Origin: Colwellia sp. BRX10-3
GTDB taxonomy: Bacteria; Pseudomonadota; Gammaproteobacteria; Enterobacterales; Alteromonadaceae
NCBI RefSeq assembly: GCF_014077505.1
Contig: NZ_JACGWA010000005.1
Location: 62,001-126,000 of the forward strand
Length of the DNA stretch: 64,000 bases
Direction of reading: 5' to 3'
A program made the position numbers and the translations under genes. Below, piece after piece: positions 20,285-29,903 of the stretch. How positions within the stretch are numbered: the stretch's first letter is position 1; every line of letters begins with the position of its first letter. The notes under the pieces were generated by a model that saw only the letters and a program-made list of their open reading frames with translations, had not been told where the DNA came from and searched no databases.

Positions 20285-20671
20285 ATGTCACGAGATAAAT
20301 CAACTATTAAGCCTACAGAGGCAGAACTGACCTTGCTTAATATTCTTTGGAGAATGGGACCTGCTACGGTTCGTCAAATCCATGAAACAGTTAGCCAAAC
20401 TCAAACAACTGGCTATACTACTGTACTGAAAATATTACAAATAATGCACGAAAAAACGCTTGTTATTCGCGATGAAAGCAACCGAGCACATGTTTATGCT
20501 CCTGCAAATAGTGAAATGGTTACGCAATCGTCTTTATTGAAAGATTTAGTTTTAAAAGCCTTTGGTGGTTCAACATCTAAATTAGTTATGCGAGCGTTAG
20601 ATAATTCAACCAGCAAAGAAGAAATTGAAGATATTAGACAGTTACTCAATCAATTAGAGCAGCAATCTTAA
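20285..20671 (+). CDS. BlaI/MecI-family transcriptional repressor
   Basis: A 128-aa winged-helix repressor (Penicillinase_R). Visible are PTEAELTLLNILWRMGPATV, the recognition helix region GYTTVLKILQIMHEK, and VYAPANS with the region that is cut in family members on induction. TAAGGAATCTC precedes the ATG. It sits 33 bases ahead of a BlaR1-like M56 gene, the standard repressor-sensor pair. No beta-lactamase is next to it, so the target genes are unknown; it may act on the pair itself. Confidence 0.92.
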   Translation: MSRDKSTIKPTEAELTLLNILWRMGPATVRQIHETVSQTQTTGYTTVLKILQIMHEKTLVIRDESNRAHVYAPANSEMVTQSSLLKDLVLKAFGGSTSKLVMRALDNSTSKEEIEDIRQLLNQLEQQS

Positions 20672-20704
20672 TTAACTTAGACTTTAGAGGGAATTTACAT
20701 AGGC

Positions 20705-22663
20705 ATGTCTCAGGAAAGCTTAATAAATAGTCCGTTATTAGCTGCTTTAGCCATAACTCTTATCCATTTTCTATGGCAAGGAGTTCTAATTGCAGTGGTA
20801 TTAAAAGCTTTACTATCGCTAATTTCCCATCAAAAATCTCAACTACGCTACGCATTAAGCGCTATGGCAATGCTTGCCAATCTAATTTTACCTACTATTA
20901 CTTTCTTTCTTGTTTACGATAGCGGTTATCGTCAAGCGACGAACTTTGCTCAAGCCTTACCTTTACTCGACCAAAACTTTTATTTAGAGCAAATACAAGC
21001 AAATGCTTGGTATATGGAATGGTTAGAATTTTTACCGCTAGTGACTATGGCTTGGCTTGCTATTGTTAGCGTGCTCGCGCTTAAGTTAATCATAGAGTTG
21101 TACAATGTTAACAAACTGCCGTTGCAAGGCTGCACTGCCGTTGATATTGCACTACAAAAGCGTTTTGATGCGCTGATATCTAAGGTCGGCTTGTCGAGAA
21201 AAGTAGTATTGTTACTTTCTAGCAAAACCGATGTTCCTATGGCTATTGGTTGGTTAAAACCTGTGGTACTTGTACCCTTTAGTATGTTGTCGGGATTAAC
21301 CCCTCAACAATTAGATATGTTATTGCTGCATGAGTTAGCACATATTCGACGTCATGATTACTTAGTCAACTTTTTACAAACTCTTGTCGAAATATTACTG
21401 TTTTTTCATCCGGCAGTCAGTTGGGTTTCAAAACAAATGCGTAACGAAAGAGAATATTGTAGCGATGATATTGCTGTGCAACATTGTGGCAGTTCGCTTG
21501 CTTATGCGCACACCTTGGCAGATACCGCATCTTTGTGCGAAAAACATCGCCATCACACCATTCCAAGTATGGCAATGGCCGCTTCCGGTGGCGATTTAAA
21601 GCAACGCGTGGTTCGTCTGTTAGACAATCAACAACACTGCACCAAAACTACTGACTCAGGAAAATGGCTCGCTTCTTTTACCATTTTGCTGACCATTATT
21701 TTCCTGTTCTCGAAATACTCACTCACCTTGCCGGTTATTGATCTGCAGTCAGGGAGTATTTCATTACATAACTCTGCCACCGTACTCAGTAAAAGTGCAA
21801 TAACACATATACCTTTAGCATTTGAACAAGCAAAGACTAACACCTCAATTGCTAGCCGTTTATTAGCCATAGACAACTCAAGTGCTAGCGAAGTATCGGC
21901 ACTGAAAAAAACAATAAACTCGCCTCAAGCGATTATCGAAAGTCGTAAAGTTATTGCAAAAAAATCGGTAGATAAGTCTAATAGTATTAACAAAAATCCA
22001 GCAACGCCTTATTACAACGAGTTGCCATTTGTTAGCACAAACTCAAGCAATAAAAATAATATTGCACAACAAAACGTAGCATTAAAAGAGGCTATACAAA
22101 CTAACCAATACCCTACAATAGCTAAAACCAAATCGATTTCTCAATTAGCATTTGAACGCACTGACTCAAAAAGTAAGTCAGCAACAGCAAACCCATATAA
22201 GCAACAAATTAACGCATTATCAAATGAACCTATCATCGCCAAAAACACGCCAATAGCTGTTTTAAACAGGACGCAATATGGTCTTAGCTACCAAGAACAG
22301 GCTGATAACAATGCACAGTTAAGAAACACACTTTTTAGTCCAAAAAAGCTCAGCAATAGTGTAGTTGAACATAAGAGTTTACAAGCTAATACTGTTGCTG
22401 CGAGGCTATTAGACTCAATTGAACCTAAATATCCTGCTTCGGCAAAAAGAAAAGGGATAGAGTTAGAGATCATGGTGGAGTTTAATATCGATAGAAATGG
22501 CTTAGTAAAAGACATTCAATTTGAATCTGTAAGTAAAGCTAGCTACTTCCGAAATACCATTCGTAACGCAATGGAAAAGTGGCGCTTTCTACCTGCCAAG
22601 AAAAATGGTCGAGCGGTAGAAAGCAAAATGTCTAAAATATTCTCCTTTAGTCTTTTAAAATAA
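20705..22663 (+). CDS. BlaR1-like M56 metallopeptidase with TonB C-terminal domain
   Basis: A 652-aa membrane protein. Several membrane segments lie in the first 120 residues and one near 320-340. The M56 zinc motif HELAH (His209, Glu210, His213) is followed by NEREYCSDDIAVQ, whose Glu supplies the third ligand. After a Ser/Asn/Lys-rich linker the C-terminus (about 565-652) is a TonB-type domain (PKYPASAKRKGIELEIMV, WRFLPAKKNGRAVES) in place of the penicillin-binding sensor of true BlaR1. In known BlaR1 the metallopeptidase leads to loss of the BlaI repressor; here the signal is probably not a beta-lactam. It converges on the Spy-like gene with a 2-base gap. Confidence 0.92.
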   Translation: MSQESLINSPLLAALAITLIHFLWQGVLIAVVLKALLSLISHQKSQLRYALSAMAMLANLILPTITFFLVYDSGYRQATNFAQALPLLDQNFYLEQIQANAWYMEWLEFLPLVTMAWLAIVSVLALKLIIELYNVNKLPLQGCTAVDIALQKRFDALISKVGLSRKVVLLLSSKTDVPMAIGWLKPVVLVPFSMLSGLTPQQLDMLLLHELAHIRRHDYLVNFLQTLVEILLFFHPAVSWVSKQMRNEREYCSDDIAVQHCGSSLAYAHTLADTASLCEKHRHHTIPSMAMAASGGDLKQRVVRLLDNQQHCTKTTDSGKWLASFTILLTIIFLFSKYSLTLPVIDLQSGSISLHNSATVLSKSAITHIPLAFEQAKTNTSIASRLLAIDNSSASEVSALKKTINSPQAIIESRKVIAKKSVDKSNSINKNPATPYYNELPFVSTNSSNKNNIAQQNVALKEAIQTNQYPTIAKTKSISQLAFERTDSKSKSATANPYKQQINALSNEPIIAKNTPIAVLNRTQYGLSYQEQADNNAQLRNTLFSPKKLSNSVVEHKSLQANTVAARLLDSIEPKYPASAKRKGIELEIMVEFNIDRNGLVKDIQFESVSKASYFRNTIRNAMEKWRFLPAKKNGRAVESKMSKIFSFSLLK

Positions 22664-22665
22664 AC

Positions 22666-23157
22666 TCAGCGATTTTTTCGCATCGATAAATATTTTTCTT
22701 GCTGTTCTGGTGTTAATACTTGCATAACGCCATGGCGAGCTTTTGCCTTTTCCATAATCGCTTGTTGAAAGTTTGGCTGATATTGTATGTAAAGTGCATT
22801 AAACTTATTTTCATCAAATTGGCTTGCTTGCAGTAATGATTTAACTTCTTCTTTAAAGCCAGAAAGAGCGGCTTTATGCGCCTGTCTATCTTCTTTCATA
22901 TGAGTAAAAATCTCCTTAATTTCACTGCGCTGCTCTGACGTTAAATCTAATTTTTTCGCTAAGCGATGCAAATGCTTTTTCATCTTTTTATCTTGTTTAT
23001 CAACACCACCACCATTTTCATGACTGATGTATGAGTGATGGTTTTCACTTTTATCGGCCATAGCATTTACATTAGCACTAAGACTACTGATACCAAGCAC
23101 AAATAAACTTATTGCAGCATATGGCTTTATAGTTGAATAAAGTTTTTGTATTTTCAT
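22666..23157 (-). CDS. Spy/CpxP-family periplasmic protein
   Basis: A 163-aa protein with a signal peptide (cleavage likely after NVNAMA, near residue 33) and two LTxxQ-type motifs, LDLTSEQRSEIKEI and VLTPEQQEKYLSM, the mark of the Spy/CpxP/CnrX group. Such proteins act as periplasmic chaperones or as sensors that hold the CpxA kinase off. ATG at 23157 is preceded by GAGG, so I prefer it to the TTG at 23172. It diverges from a cpxR-like regulator, as cpxP does from cpxRA in E. coli, which supports a CpxP-like role. Confidence 0.88.
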   Translation of the reverse strand: MKIQKLYSTIKPYAAISLFVLGISSLSANVNAMADKSENHHSYISHENGGGVDKQDKKMKKHLHRLAKKLDLTSEQRSEIKEIFTHMKEDRQAHKAALSGFKEEVKSLLQASQFDENKFNALYIQYQPNFQQAIMEKAKARHGVMQVLTPEQQEKYLSMRKNR

Positions 23158-23222
23158 AGTTTTGTTCCTCAATTAATTCACCATCAGTATAATTTGTGCA
23201 ACGAAAGGAAACGCAAACCAAC

Positions 23223-23238
23223 GTAAATGTTTTGTAAA
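23223..23238. promoter_or_regulatory. Candidate CpxR box
   Basis: Two direct GTAAA repeats with a 6-base spacer lie between the cpxP-like and cpxR-like genes, 66 bases ahead of the former. The CpxR consensus in E. coli is GTAAA-N5-GTAA(A); here the spacing is one base longer. Its place in the divergent promoter region fits autoregulation. Confidence 0.5.
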
Positions 23239-23350
23239 GATAGCCATTAGTCATTAATTTATGCGTTATTATAATGCTAATCAAACCAGTTAAATGATCT
23301 CATGGTTATTAGTACTCATTACTCAACTCTAGTTATTAGCGAGAGCAACA

Positions 23351-24052
23351 ATGAAAAAACATAAACTTCTATTGATAGACGATGACAAAGAACTTGCTGA
23401 GTTATTGTCTGATTATCTTGCTACAGAAGGTTTTGAATTAGTATGCTGCTATGACGGTATCATAGGATTAGAGAAAGCCTATGATGACAAAATCTCACTG
23501 ATTTTATTAGATGTGATGATGCCAGGCTTAACCGGCTTCGAAGTACTAAAGGCATTAGGAGGCAATCACAAAACGCCCATATTAATGCTGACCGCTAAAG
23601 GTGATAACGCCTCGCGAATATTAGGCCTAGAACTTGGGGCTGATGACTATTTACCAAAGCCCTTTCAACATCGTGAATTGCTGGCCCGTATTAACGCCAT
23701 TCTTCGCCGCATAGACATTGTAAAAAACAGTAAAGAGCAAACGTCTGCGTTACAAGTTAACGGCGTAAAACTTAACCATGCTACCCGCCAAGTGAGTTGT
23801 CACAACCAACACATCGAACTTACCGGTACTGAATATCAAATTATTGAACACTTGATGTCAAAACCAGGGGGAATTGTCAGTAAAAGTGAAATATCTGAAC
23901 GGGTATTAAAACGTAAGTTAAGTGCTTTTGACCGTAGTATCGATATGCATGTCAGTAATATAAGGCGTAAACTATTACCTTTTAGCCCAAGCGACAAACT
24001 TAAAACTATTCGTGGTGCTGGTTATATTTTCTTGGCTGGTGAATTAAGTTAA
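23351..24052 (+). CDS. cpxR: OmpR-family response regulator, CpxR-like
   Basis: A 233-aa two-component regulator. The receiver has the acidic pocket IDDDK, phosphoacceptor Asp54 (LILLDVMMPGLTG), the switch Thr in MLTAKGD and Lys in LPKPF. The C-terminal half is a winged-helix DNA-binding domain (LTGTEYQIIEHLM, SAFDRSIDMHVSNIRRKL, IRGAGYIFL). Gene order with a Spy/CpxP-like divergent gene and a downstream CpxA-like kinase supports the cpxR name, though it is a family-level call. Its stop codon overlaps the kinase start (TAATG). Confidence 0.88.
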   Translation: MKKHKLLLIDDDKELAELLSDYLATEGFELVCCYDGIIGLEKAYDDKISLILLDVMMPGLTGFEVLKALGGNHKTPILMLTAKGDNASRILGLELGADDYLPKPFQHRELLARINAILRRIDIVKNSKEQTSALQVNGVKLNHATRQVSCHNQHIELTGTEYQIIEHLMSKPGGIVSKSEISERVLKRKLSAFDRSIDMHVSNIRRKLLPFSPSDKLKTIRGAGYIFLAGELS

Positions 24053-25458
24053 TGTTGAGAGTTACCGGTAAATTTTCTTCAATTGGCGCTAAGCTATTTA
24101 TCTGTTTTTGGTTAATTGTTATTTTAACCATTGGCGCCACTAGGTTGGTGTCGGAGCAATTTAGAACAAAAAGTTTTATTGCTCCTACTCATCATGCTGA
24201 TATGGCTAAAATAGAGCGAATTAGCCGCCAAATCAAACGTAACCCTGCAACTAGTGTGCAAAAAGTGCTGTCAATGTTGCCGAAAAGAGAAGGCCGAGAA
24301 TTACTCTTAAAAAATGTGACAACTAATGAAGTACTTGCTTCAGAAAAATGGCAAATAGTCAGTTTACAAAAATTTTTAACCGAAAATAACCTAGAAAGCC
24401 TGACGACGGTTAAGTTTGAATTCTACAGAATGACAGGGCCGCTAGCGATTAATGTTGCAGGTACTCCTTACCAGTTATTTCTTGCAAGCCGTGACCGAAA
24501 ACCTCCTTTTGGCAGTATTATACATCGTATTCCCACGTGGCTACGTTTGGCTATTCCGGTCATTATCAGTTCTATTTTACTCTGGTTACTCACTCGCTCA
24601 TTAACCAAGCCATTAATCGCTATGCAAAAAGCTGCAGCACGTTTTGGTGATGGTGAATTTACCGCGCGCATCCCCTTAATAGCACAACGCAATGATGAAA
24701 TTGGTGCATGTGCGGTAAGCTTTAACTTAATGGCTGAAAAGCTAGAACAAAATATTGGTTCGCATCAACGACTCATGGCAGACGTTTCTCATGAATTGCG
24801 ATCACCGATGACCCGGTTACAAATCGCCCTAGGACTTGCACAACAAAACAATATAAGTGAAGACTTATTACACAAGCATTTACAACGATGTGAACTTGAG
24901 GTCGCTAGGCTCGATGAGATGATCTCAAATGTATTATCGTTATCTCGAATGGAAAACACCATTAGCCAAATGGAATTGATGACGGTCGATCTTAAACAAC
25001 TATTAACCCTTTGTATTGAAGACGCACAATATATCGCCAATGAAAAGTCCATTACCATTGCCTTTGAATATCCAGAAACAGCACTACTGCAGGCTGATGC
25101 AAACTTATTATCCAGTGCCATCAATAATATTTTGATTAACGCGATAAAATATAGTCATAAAAACCAGCAAGTAAAAGTGTATTTAATCAAAACCAATAGC
25201 CATTTCGTGATCAATATTATGGATACGGGTAGTGGTGTTCCAGCGAATGACTTACCTAAGTTATTTGAAGCCTTTTATCGAGTGGCACAGTCGCGTGAAC
25301 GCACGACAGGTGGTACGGGATTAGGTATGGCCATAGCCAAACAAGCTATTGTTGCGCATAATGGCAACATTAGTGCTCAAAATAATAGTGAGAATGGCCT
25401 CACGGTTACCATTGAGTTACCGTTAGAGATCAGTAAAAATAGTGTTAATGAATCATAA
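24052..25458 (+). CDS. cpxA: Sensor histidine kinase, CpxA-like
   Basis: A 468-aa inner-membrane sensor kinase. There are membrane segments at about residues 12-30 and 162-180, a periplasmic sensor domain between, a HAMP linker (SLTKPLIAMQKAAARFGDGEF), a HisKA domain with phospho-accepting His247 in ADVSHELRSPMTRLQ, the N-box (INNILINAIKYS) and G-boxes (MDTGSGVP, GGTGLGMAIAK). It is translationally coupled to the regulator upstream, and overlaps the lysophospholipase gene downstream by 11 bases. Likely monitors envelope stress, with the Spy-like protein as a possible partner. Confidence 0.88.
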   Translation: MLRVTGKFSSIGAKLFICFWLIVILTIGATRLVSEQFRTKSFIAPTHHADMAKIERISRQIKRNPATSVQKVLSMLPKREGRELLLKNVTTNEVLASEKWQIVSLQKFLTENNLESLTTVKFEFYRMTGPLAINVAGTPYQLFLASRDRKPPFGSIIHRIPTWLRLAIPVIISSILLWLLTRSLTKPLIAMQKAAARFGDGEFTARIPLIAQRNDEIGACAVSFNLMAEKLEQNIGSHQRLMADVSHELRSPMTRLQIALGLAQQNNISEDLLHKHLQRCELEVARLDEMISNVLSLSRMENTISQMELMTVDLKQLLTLCIEDAQYIANEKSITIAFEYPETALLQADANLLSSAINNILINAIKYSHKNQQVKVYLIKTNSHFVINIMDTGSGVPANDLPKLFEAFYRVAQSRERTTGGTGLGMAIAKQAIVAHNGNISAQNNSENGLTVTIELPLEISKNSVNES

Positions 25459-26521
25459 AAAATTTTATCAGCTAGTTTTCTTTATTTGGGTATTATTAGG
25501 AATATCAGCAATGGCTAACGCAAAAAAATTAGAGAGTAAGCGAGCGCTTACATCAGAAAAAATCGCTGCTATTGCAACCTTTTGGCAAACTGTAGTTCAA
25601 ACTTCATTCACCACAGATGACAATATCAGTATCGCCTATGCGACTAATTTTAAACGCCCAGAAACGCCTTACATTGTTATTGTGCCTGGCCGCTCAGAAA
25701 GTTACCTCAAATATCAAGAGTTAGCTTTTGATCTAGACAGTCAAGGGTATGATAGCGTTATTATAGATCATCGTGGGCAAGGACTTTCTGCGCGTTTCAC
25801 GCCTAACCGCTTACAAGGGCATGTGGTTAAATTTGACCATTACGCTCAAGATTTACATCAATTACTCAACCTGGTGTTACCCGCGCAATATCCGCAACAT
25901 AAGCAAGGCGCTTTCATGCTTGCACATTCTATGGGCGGCGCAATTGCCTTACGATATTTGCAACTTTATCCAAATAATATCAAAGCACTCACCTTAAGTT
26001 CGCCCATGATAGCCATATCAAGTGGTGGCGCGCCAAATTGGCTAGCAAAAGCATTAATAAAAACGGGCTCGACAATAAACCGCTGGCTGTCTAAAACACC
26101 ATGGTATTTTTTTGGGCAAAGTGATGTAAATGTAAGTTCATTTGCTGAAAACCGGTTAATGCATTCAGAGCCACGTTTTAAACATTTTCAATCTTTATAT
26201 CACGCACAACCAGAGCTAAAACTTGGCGGTGTAACATTTAACTGGCTTGAGCAGGCTATTTTAAATTCAGACAACCTATTACTTGATATAGAAAAATTGT
26301 CGCTGCCTATACAAATGTTACAAGCAGGAAGTGAGCACATTGTTGACAATAATGCTCAGCAAGTTTTTTGCCAGCAGCTAAATAATGTTAATAGCAGAGC
26401 TTGCCCTGATGGGAAACCGGTTATCATATCTGGCGCCTACCACGAGCTTTTTTTCGAATTAGATCAATACCGAGATATCGCGATAGATAATACCATCGCC
26501 TGGTTTGAGCAACATCGATAG
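25448..26521 (+). CDS. PldB-like lysophospholipase (alpha/beta hydrolase)
   Basis: A 357-aa serine hydrolase with an N-terminal hydrophobic segment (residues about 6-24, FYQLVFFIWVLLGISAMANA) that looks like a signal peptide or anchor. Nucleophile elbow AHSMGGAIALRYL, GQGLSARF after the oxyanion strand, and GAYHELFFELDQ with the catalytic His mark the PldB/monoacylglycerol-lipase group. ATG at 25448 is used; GTG at 25442 is also possible. It overlaps the end of the sensor kinase gene by 11 bases, so it is in the same operon as the Cpx-like pair, which ties membrane lipid repair to envelope stress. Confidence 0.85.
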   Translation: MNHKKFYQLVFFIWVLLGISAMANAKKLESKRALTSEKIAAIATFWQTVVQTSFTTDDNISIAYATNFKRPETPYIVIVPGRSESYLKYQELAFDLDSQGYDSVIIDHRGQGLSARFTPNRLQGHVVKFDHYAQDLHQLLNLVLPAQYPQHKQGAFMLAHSMGGAIALRYLQLYPNNIKALTLSSPMIAISSGGAPNWLAKALIKTGSTINRWLSKTPWYFFGQSDVNVSSFAENRLMHSEPRFKHFQSLYHAQPELKLGGVTFNWLEQAILNSDNLLLDIEKLSLPIQMLQAGSEHIVDNNAQQVFCQQLNNVNSRACPDGKPVIISGAYHELFFELDQYRDIAIDNTIAWFEQHR

Positions 26522-26550
26522 CTATATTTAAATTGCGCTTAGCTTAGTAA

Positions 26551-27477
26551 TTAAACTGGTTTTATTTCATCCGTTGACTCTTGATGATTGGCCGCTGACA
26601 AAGGGTCATGATGAATAAAAACCTCACACGGTGCTAACGCTGCAATAATTTCAACTTCAATAGCCTCGCCAATAGTGTGAGCCTCTAACAAAGACAAATC
26701 ACCATCTAATTCTAAGTGAAATTGAATAAAACGATCAGGCCCTGCTTGTCGTGTTCTTAACTCATGTAAACCATGCGTACCTTCATGTGCCAAGACAATT
26801 TTCTTTATAATAGTAAGCTCTTCTGGGGTAAGTTCATGATCCATTAATTGATGGACACTGGTCCAGATTATTTTACCTGCACCAATTAACAAAAATATAC
26901 CTACAGCAACAGTAAAAAATCCATCTGCTTGCAACCAATAACCTTGACTTAAAAATAGCGCAGCAAGCACGCCTAAATTGAGAATTAAATCAGATTGATA
27001 ATGCAACGCATCAGCACTAATCGCGACAGACTTTGTGCGGTTAATAACATATTTTTGTAACATTACTAACATCAAGGTCATAACAATAGCGATAATTGAC
27101 ACCCCAATACCGACTTCGGTTCGCACGACTTGCTGCGGATTAATAATGCGGTCAACACCATTAAACACTAACAACAATGCCGAACCCAAAACAAATGCGG
27201 CTTGCACTAATCCAGCTAAACTTTCCGCTTTACCGTGGCCAAACTTATGCTCTTTATCGGCAGGGGCTAAGGCGAAGCGTAAAATCACCACATTCATAAT
27301 TGAGGCAAATAAATCTAAAATCGAGTCAGTGGCAGAAGCCAGCATAGAACTAGCATCAGTAACAAAAAAAGCGTAGAGCTTCAACACGACTAAAGTAAAT
27401 GCGGTTGCTGTTGCTGCAAATGACGCTAGCCTAACTAAGTCAGCATATTGGTTTGAATCTATCTTGTTAGCCTGCAC
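26551..27477 (-). CDS. fieF: Cation diffusion facilitator, FieF-like
   Basis: A 308-aa inner-membrane metal/proton antiporter of the CDF family. Metal-site segments are ATDSILDLF in TM2 (Asp-x3-Asp) and ISADALHYQSDLILN in TM5 (Asp, His-x3-Asp), plus the family signature HKFGHGKAESLAG between TM2 and TM3. A C-terminal cytoplasmic ferredoxin-like domain (IQFHLELDGDLSLLEAH) completes it. The likely substrates are Zn, Fe or Cd. It stands alone and diverges from trmL. Confidence 0.92.
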   Translation of the reverse strand: MQANKIDSNQYADLVRLASFAATATAFTLVVLKLYAFFVTDASSMLASATDSILDLFASIMNVVILRFALAPADKEHKFGHGKAESLAGLVQAAFVLGSALLLVFNGVDRIINPQQVVRTEVGIGVSIIAIVMTLMLVMLQKYVINRTKSVAISADALHYQSDLILNLGVLAALFLSQGYWLQADGFFTVAVGIFLLIGAGKIIWTSVHQLMDHELTPEELTIIKKIVLAHEGTHGLHELRTRQAGPDRFIQFHLELDGDLSLLEAHTIGEAIEVEIIAALAPCEVFIHHDPLSAANHQESTDEIKPV

Positions 27478-27567
27478 ACGGCCCTCCTAATGAAAAATAT
27501 TAGCTTAAGCATTCGCTACAAGCACGGTATAATACCATCTTATTATACAATTTATTAAGCACTTGAT

Positions 27568-28032
27568 ATGTTAGATGTCGTTTTATTTCAACCGCAAATT
27601 CCTCCCAACACTGGCAATATTATTCGCCTATGTGCTAATACTGGCTTTAGATTGCACCTAATTGAACCACTTGGTTTTGATTTAGAAGATAAAAAATTGC
27701 GCAGAGCGGGATTAGATTACCATGAATTTGCAGCGCTTAAACGACATGCAAACTATCAAAGCTTTATTGAGACTGAACAACCTAAGCGTGTATTAGCGGT
27801 AACTACAAAATCTACCGGTTATTATGGTGATGTAAACTTTCAGTCGGGTGATTATCTTTTATTTGGCTCTGAAACGGGCGGCTTACCCGAAGATGTAAGA
27901 CAACAAATTCCCGATCAAGACAAAATCAGGATCCCGATGCTAAAAGACAGTAGAAGTATGAACTTATCGAACGCTACTGCCGTTATTGTTTATGAAGCAT
28001 GGCGACAATTAGGTTTTGAAAATTCAGTTTAA
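27568..28032 (+). CDS. trmL: TrmL, tRNA (cytidine/uridine-34-2'-O)-methyltransferase
   Basis: A 154-aa SPOUT-fold methyltransferase that methylates the wobble ribose of leucine tRNAs. It has the knot region motifs [13 protein letters not shown] and [24 protein letters not shown] and the opening [19 protein letters not shown], all typical. Length is normal. It is followed by a repeat-rich gap and a hairpin shared with the convergent gpsA. Confidence 0.96.
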   Translation: MLDVVLFQPQIPPNTGNIIRLCANTGFRLHLIEPLGFDLEDKKLRRAGLDYHEFAALKRHANYQSFIETEQPKRVLAVTTKSTGYYGDVNFQSGDYLLFGSETGGLPEDVRQQIPDQDKIRIPMLKDSRSMNLSNATAVIVYEAWRQLGFENSV

Positions 28033-28036
28033 CCAG

Positions 28037-28259
28037 CTGACCGTACATCCTGTACATCTTCACTCATTCACATCGACGTACACGGATTTACTAATGCAGT
28101 GGCGCCATGGATGGCTAGGAACGGCCATGTGATCGTGACATTGCCGACATGGATGTTGGTACTTAGTTTTTGTCTGGAACAAAAAAACTGACCGTACATC
28201 CTGTACATCTTCACTCATTCACATCCATGTGAACGTGACATACCGTACATCCTGTACAT
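28037..28259. repeat. Direct repeats built on a GTACA-TCC-TGTAC dyad
   Basis: A 38-base unit occurs exactly twice (28037-28074 and 28188-28225) and its 18-base core once more at 28242-28259. The core holds GTACATCCTGTAC, a perfect 5-bp inverted repeat around three bases. A second shorter repeat (CCATGTGA-W-CGTGACA type) is found near 28125-28141 and 28225-28241. The array lies between convergent trmL and gpsA, where intergenic repeat families collect. Function unknown. Confidence 0.85.
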
Positions 28260-28261
28260 AA

Positions 28262-28295
28262 AAAAGGCATACAACTTAACGTTTATATGCCTTTT
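28262..28295. terminator. Bidirectional terminator between trmL and gpsA
   Basis: A 10-bp perfect stem (AAAAGGCATA at 28262-28271 and its complement at 28286-28295) with a 14-base loop. A-tract on one side and T-tract on the other let it work for both convergent genes. Confidence 0.85.
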
Positions 28296-28319
28296 CTTAC
28301 AAAGTTTGTTTAACTGAAA

Positions 28320-29327
28320 CTATTCAAATTTACGATCACGCGACAATAAATCTGCGGCGGCCAATCTGGCGTCTTTACCGCAGTACAGCACTTGATAAAC
28401 CTGCTCAACAATAGGCATTTCAACGCCCATTCGCTGTGCTAGCATATAAACTTCTTTGGTGTTGCGATAACCCTCTACCACTTGACCAATATCGGCAATG
28501 GCTTGCTCAACACCAGCGCCACCACCTAGTGCTAAACCAAAGCGACGATTGCGCGACTGATTATCAGTACAAGTTAAGACTAAATCGCCTAACCCTGCCA
28601 TACCCATAAATGTTGACGGTTCTGCATGCAGCGCACAGCCTAAACGAGTCATTTCCGCTAAGCCACGAGTGATTAAAGCGGTTCGTGCATTGGCGCCAAA
28701 GCCAATACCATCGGCCATACCTGCACCAATCGCAATAACGTTTTTAACCGCGCCGCCTAATTGCACACCAATAAAATCTTTATTACTGTAAACACGAAAA
28801 GTGCGCTCACAGTGCAATAATTTCGATATATCTTCAACGAAAGCATCATCTGTTGACGATAAAGATATCGCTGTTGGTAATCCTGCCGCCATTTCTTTTG
28901 CAAAAGTAGGTCCAGAAAGTACAGCTAACGATATATCATCACCTAAAATCTCTCGTGCTACATCTTGCAATAAACGCCCCGTATCGTGTTCTAAACCTTT
29001 AGTTGCCCAAACTAAACGGGCATCTTCTCTCAGAAAAGGCTTTATTTTCGTCAGCATTTCACCAAAAACATGGCTAGGCACAACTAATAAAATATTTTTA
29101 CTGGCGGCAACTACGCTTGCTAAATCATCACTAACTACCAAAGCTTCAGGAAACTTACTACCCGGTAAATATTTTTCATTAGCCCGTGAGCTCTCCATTT
29201 CAGCAACGTGATTATTATCACGCCCCCAAAGCAATGTTTTATGGCCATTACGCGCTAAGCATATCGCCAGCGCTGTGCCATAAGAGCCAGCGCCAACTAC
29301 GGAAATGGCGGCAGAGTCAGGGTTCAT
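28320..29327 (-). CDS. gpsA: Glycerol-3-phosphate dehydrogenase [NAD(P)+]
   Basis: GpsA reduces dihydroxyacetone phosphate to sn-glycerol-3-phosphate for phospholipid synthesis. The 335-aa protein has the dinucleotide-binding [41 protein letters not shown], the catalytic-lysine segment [13 protein letters not shown] and [10 protein letters not shown]. It ends the yibN-grxC-secB-gpsA run, as in E. coli; its ATG is 3 bases after the secB stop. Confidence 0.97.
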   Translation of the reverse strand: MNPDSAAISVVGAGSYGTALAICLARNGHKTLLWGRDNNHVAEMESSRANEKYLPGSKFPEALVVSDDLASVVAASKNILLVVPSHVFGEMLTKIKPFLREDARLVWATKGLEHDTGRLLQDVAREILGDDISLAVLSGPTFAKEMAAGLPTAISLSSTDDAFVEDISKLLHCERTFRVYSNKDFIGVQLGGAVKNVIAIGAGMADGIGFGANARTALITRGLAEMTRLGCALHAEPSTFMGMAGLGDLVLTCTDNQSRNRRFGLALGGGAGVEQAIADIGQVVEGYRNTKEVYMLAQRMGVEMPIVEQVYQVLYCGKDARLAAADLLSRDRKFE

Positions 29328-29330
29328 AAA

Positions 29331-29840
29331 CTAGTGAGTTTCTGTGCTTGCTGGTGCTTGTTCGGCATTCGCTTGTGCTGCACGTTGTTGCACATAATTT
29401 GCGAATAAGGCTTCAAAGTTCACCGGTGCTAAGTTAATTTGTGGGAATGAACCACGGCTAACCAAGTTGGCAACTGCTTCACGCGCATATGGGAATAATG
29501 TGGTTGGACAAAATGCGCCAATAGTATGAGCTAATTGTGCTTCAGGTAGATTACCAATAGTAAAAATACCCGCTTGCTGAACTTCAGCTAGAAATGCAGT
29601 TTGATCTTCAACTTTAGCGGTAACAGTGAGTGATAAAATCACTTCAAAAGTATCGTCAGCAAGTTTAGTTGATTTTGTATCTATATCTAACTGAACTTCT
29701 GGCTTCCAATCTTTTTGAAAAATTGCCGGTGAATTTGGCGTTTCAAATGAGATGTCTTTTGTGTAAACGCGTTGAATAGCAAATTGTGGAGCTTGTTGTT
29801 CGGCAGTTGCTTCTGCGCCGTTTTGAGTTTCGTCAGCCAT
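29331..29840 (-). CDS. secB: SecB, protein-export chaperone
   Basis: SecB is the tetrameric chaperone that keeps preproteins unfolded and hands them to SecA. The 169-aa protein has [17 protein letters not shown] at the start of the core, [14 protein letters not shown], and [20 protein letters not shown] with the conserved PFARE-like stretch. The N-terminus ([16 protein letters not shown]) and C-terminus are acidic or Ala/Gln-rich tails. Operon with grxC and gpsA. Confidence 0.97.
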   Translation of the reverse strand: MADETQNGAEATAEQQAPQFAIQRVYTKDISFETPNSPAIFQKDWKPEVQLDIDTKSTKLADDTFEVILSLTVTAKVEDQTAFLAEVQQAGIFTIGNLPEAQLAHTIGAFCPTTLFPYAREAVANLVSRGSFPQINLAPVNFEALFANYVQQRAAQANAEQAPASTETH

Positions 29841-29903
29841 GTTGTTAATTCCTATATATTTATGCCATTTTTTAAGGCATTTAATTGTACGTTTTTTTCA
29901 CTC

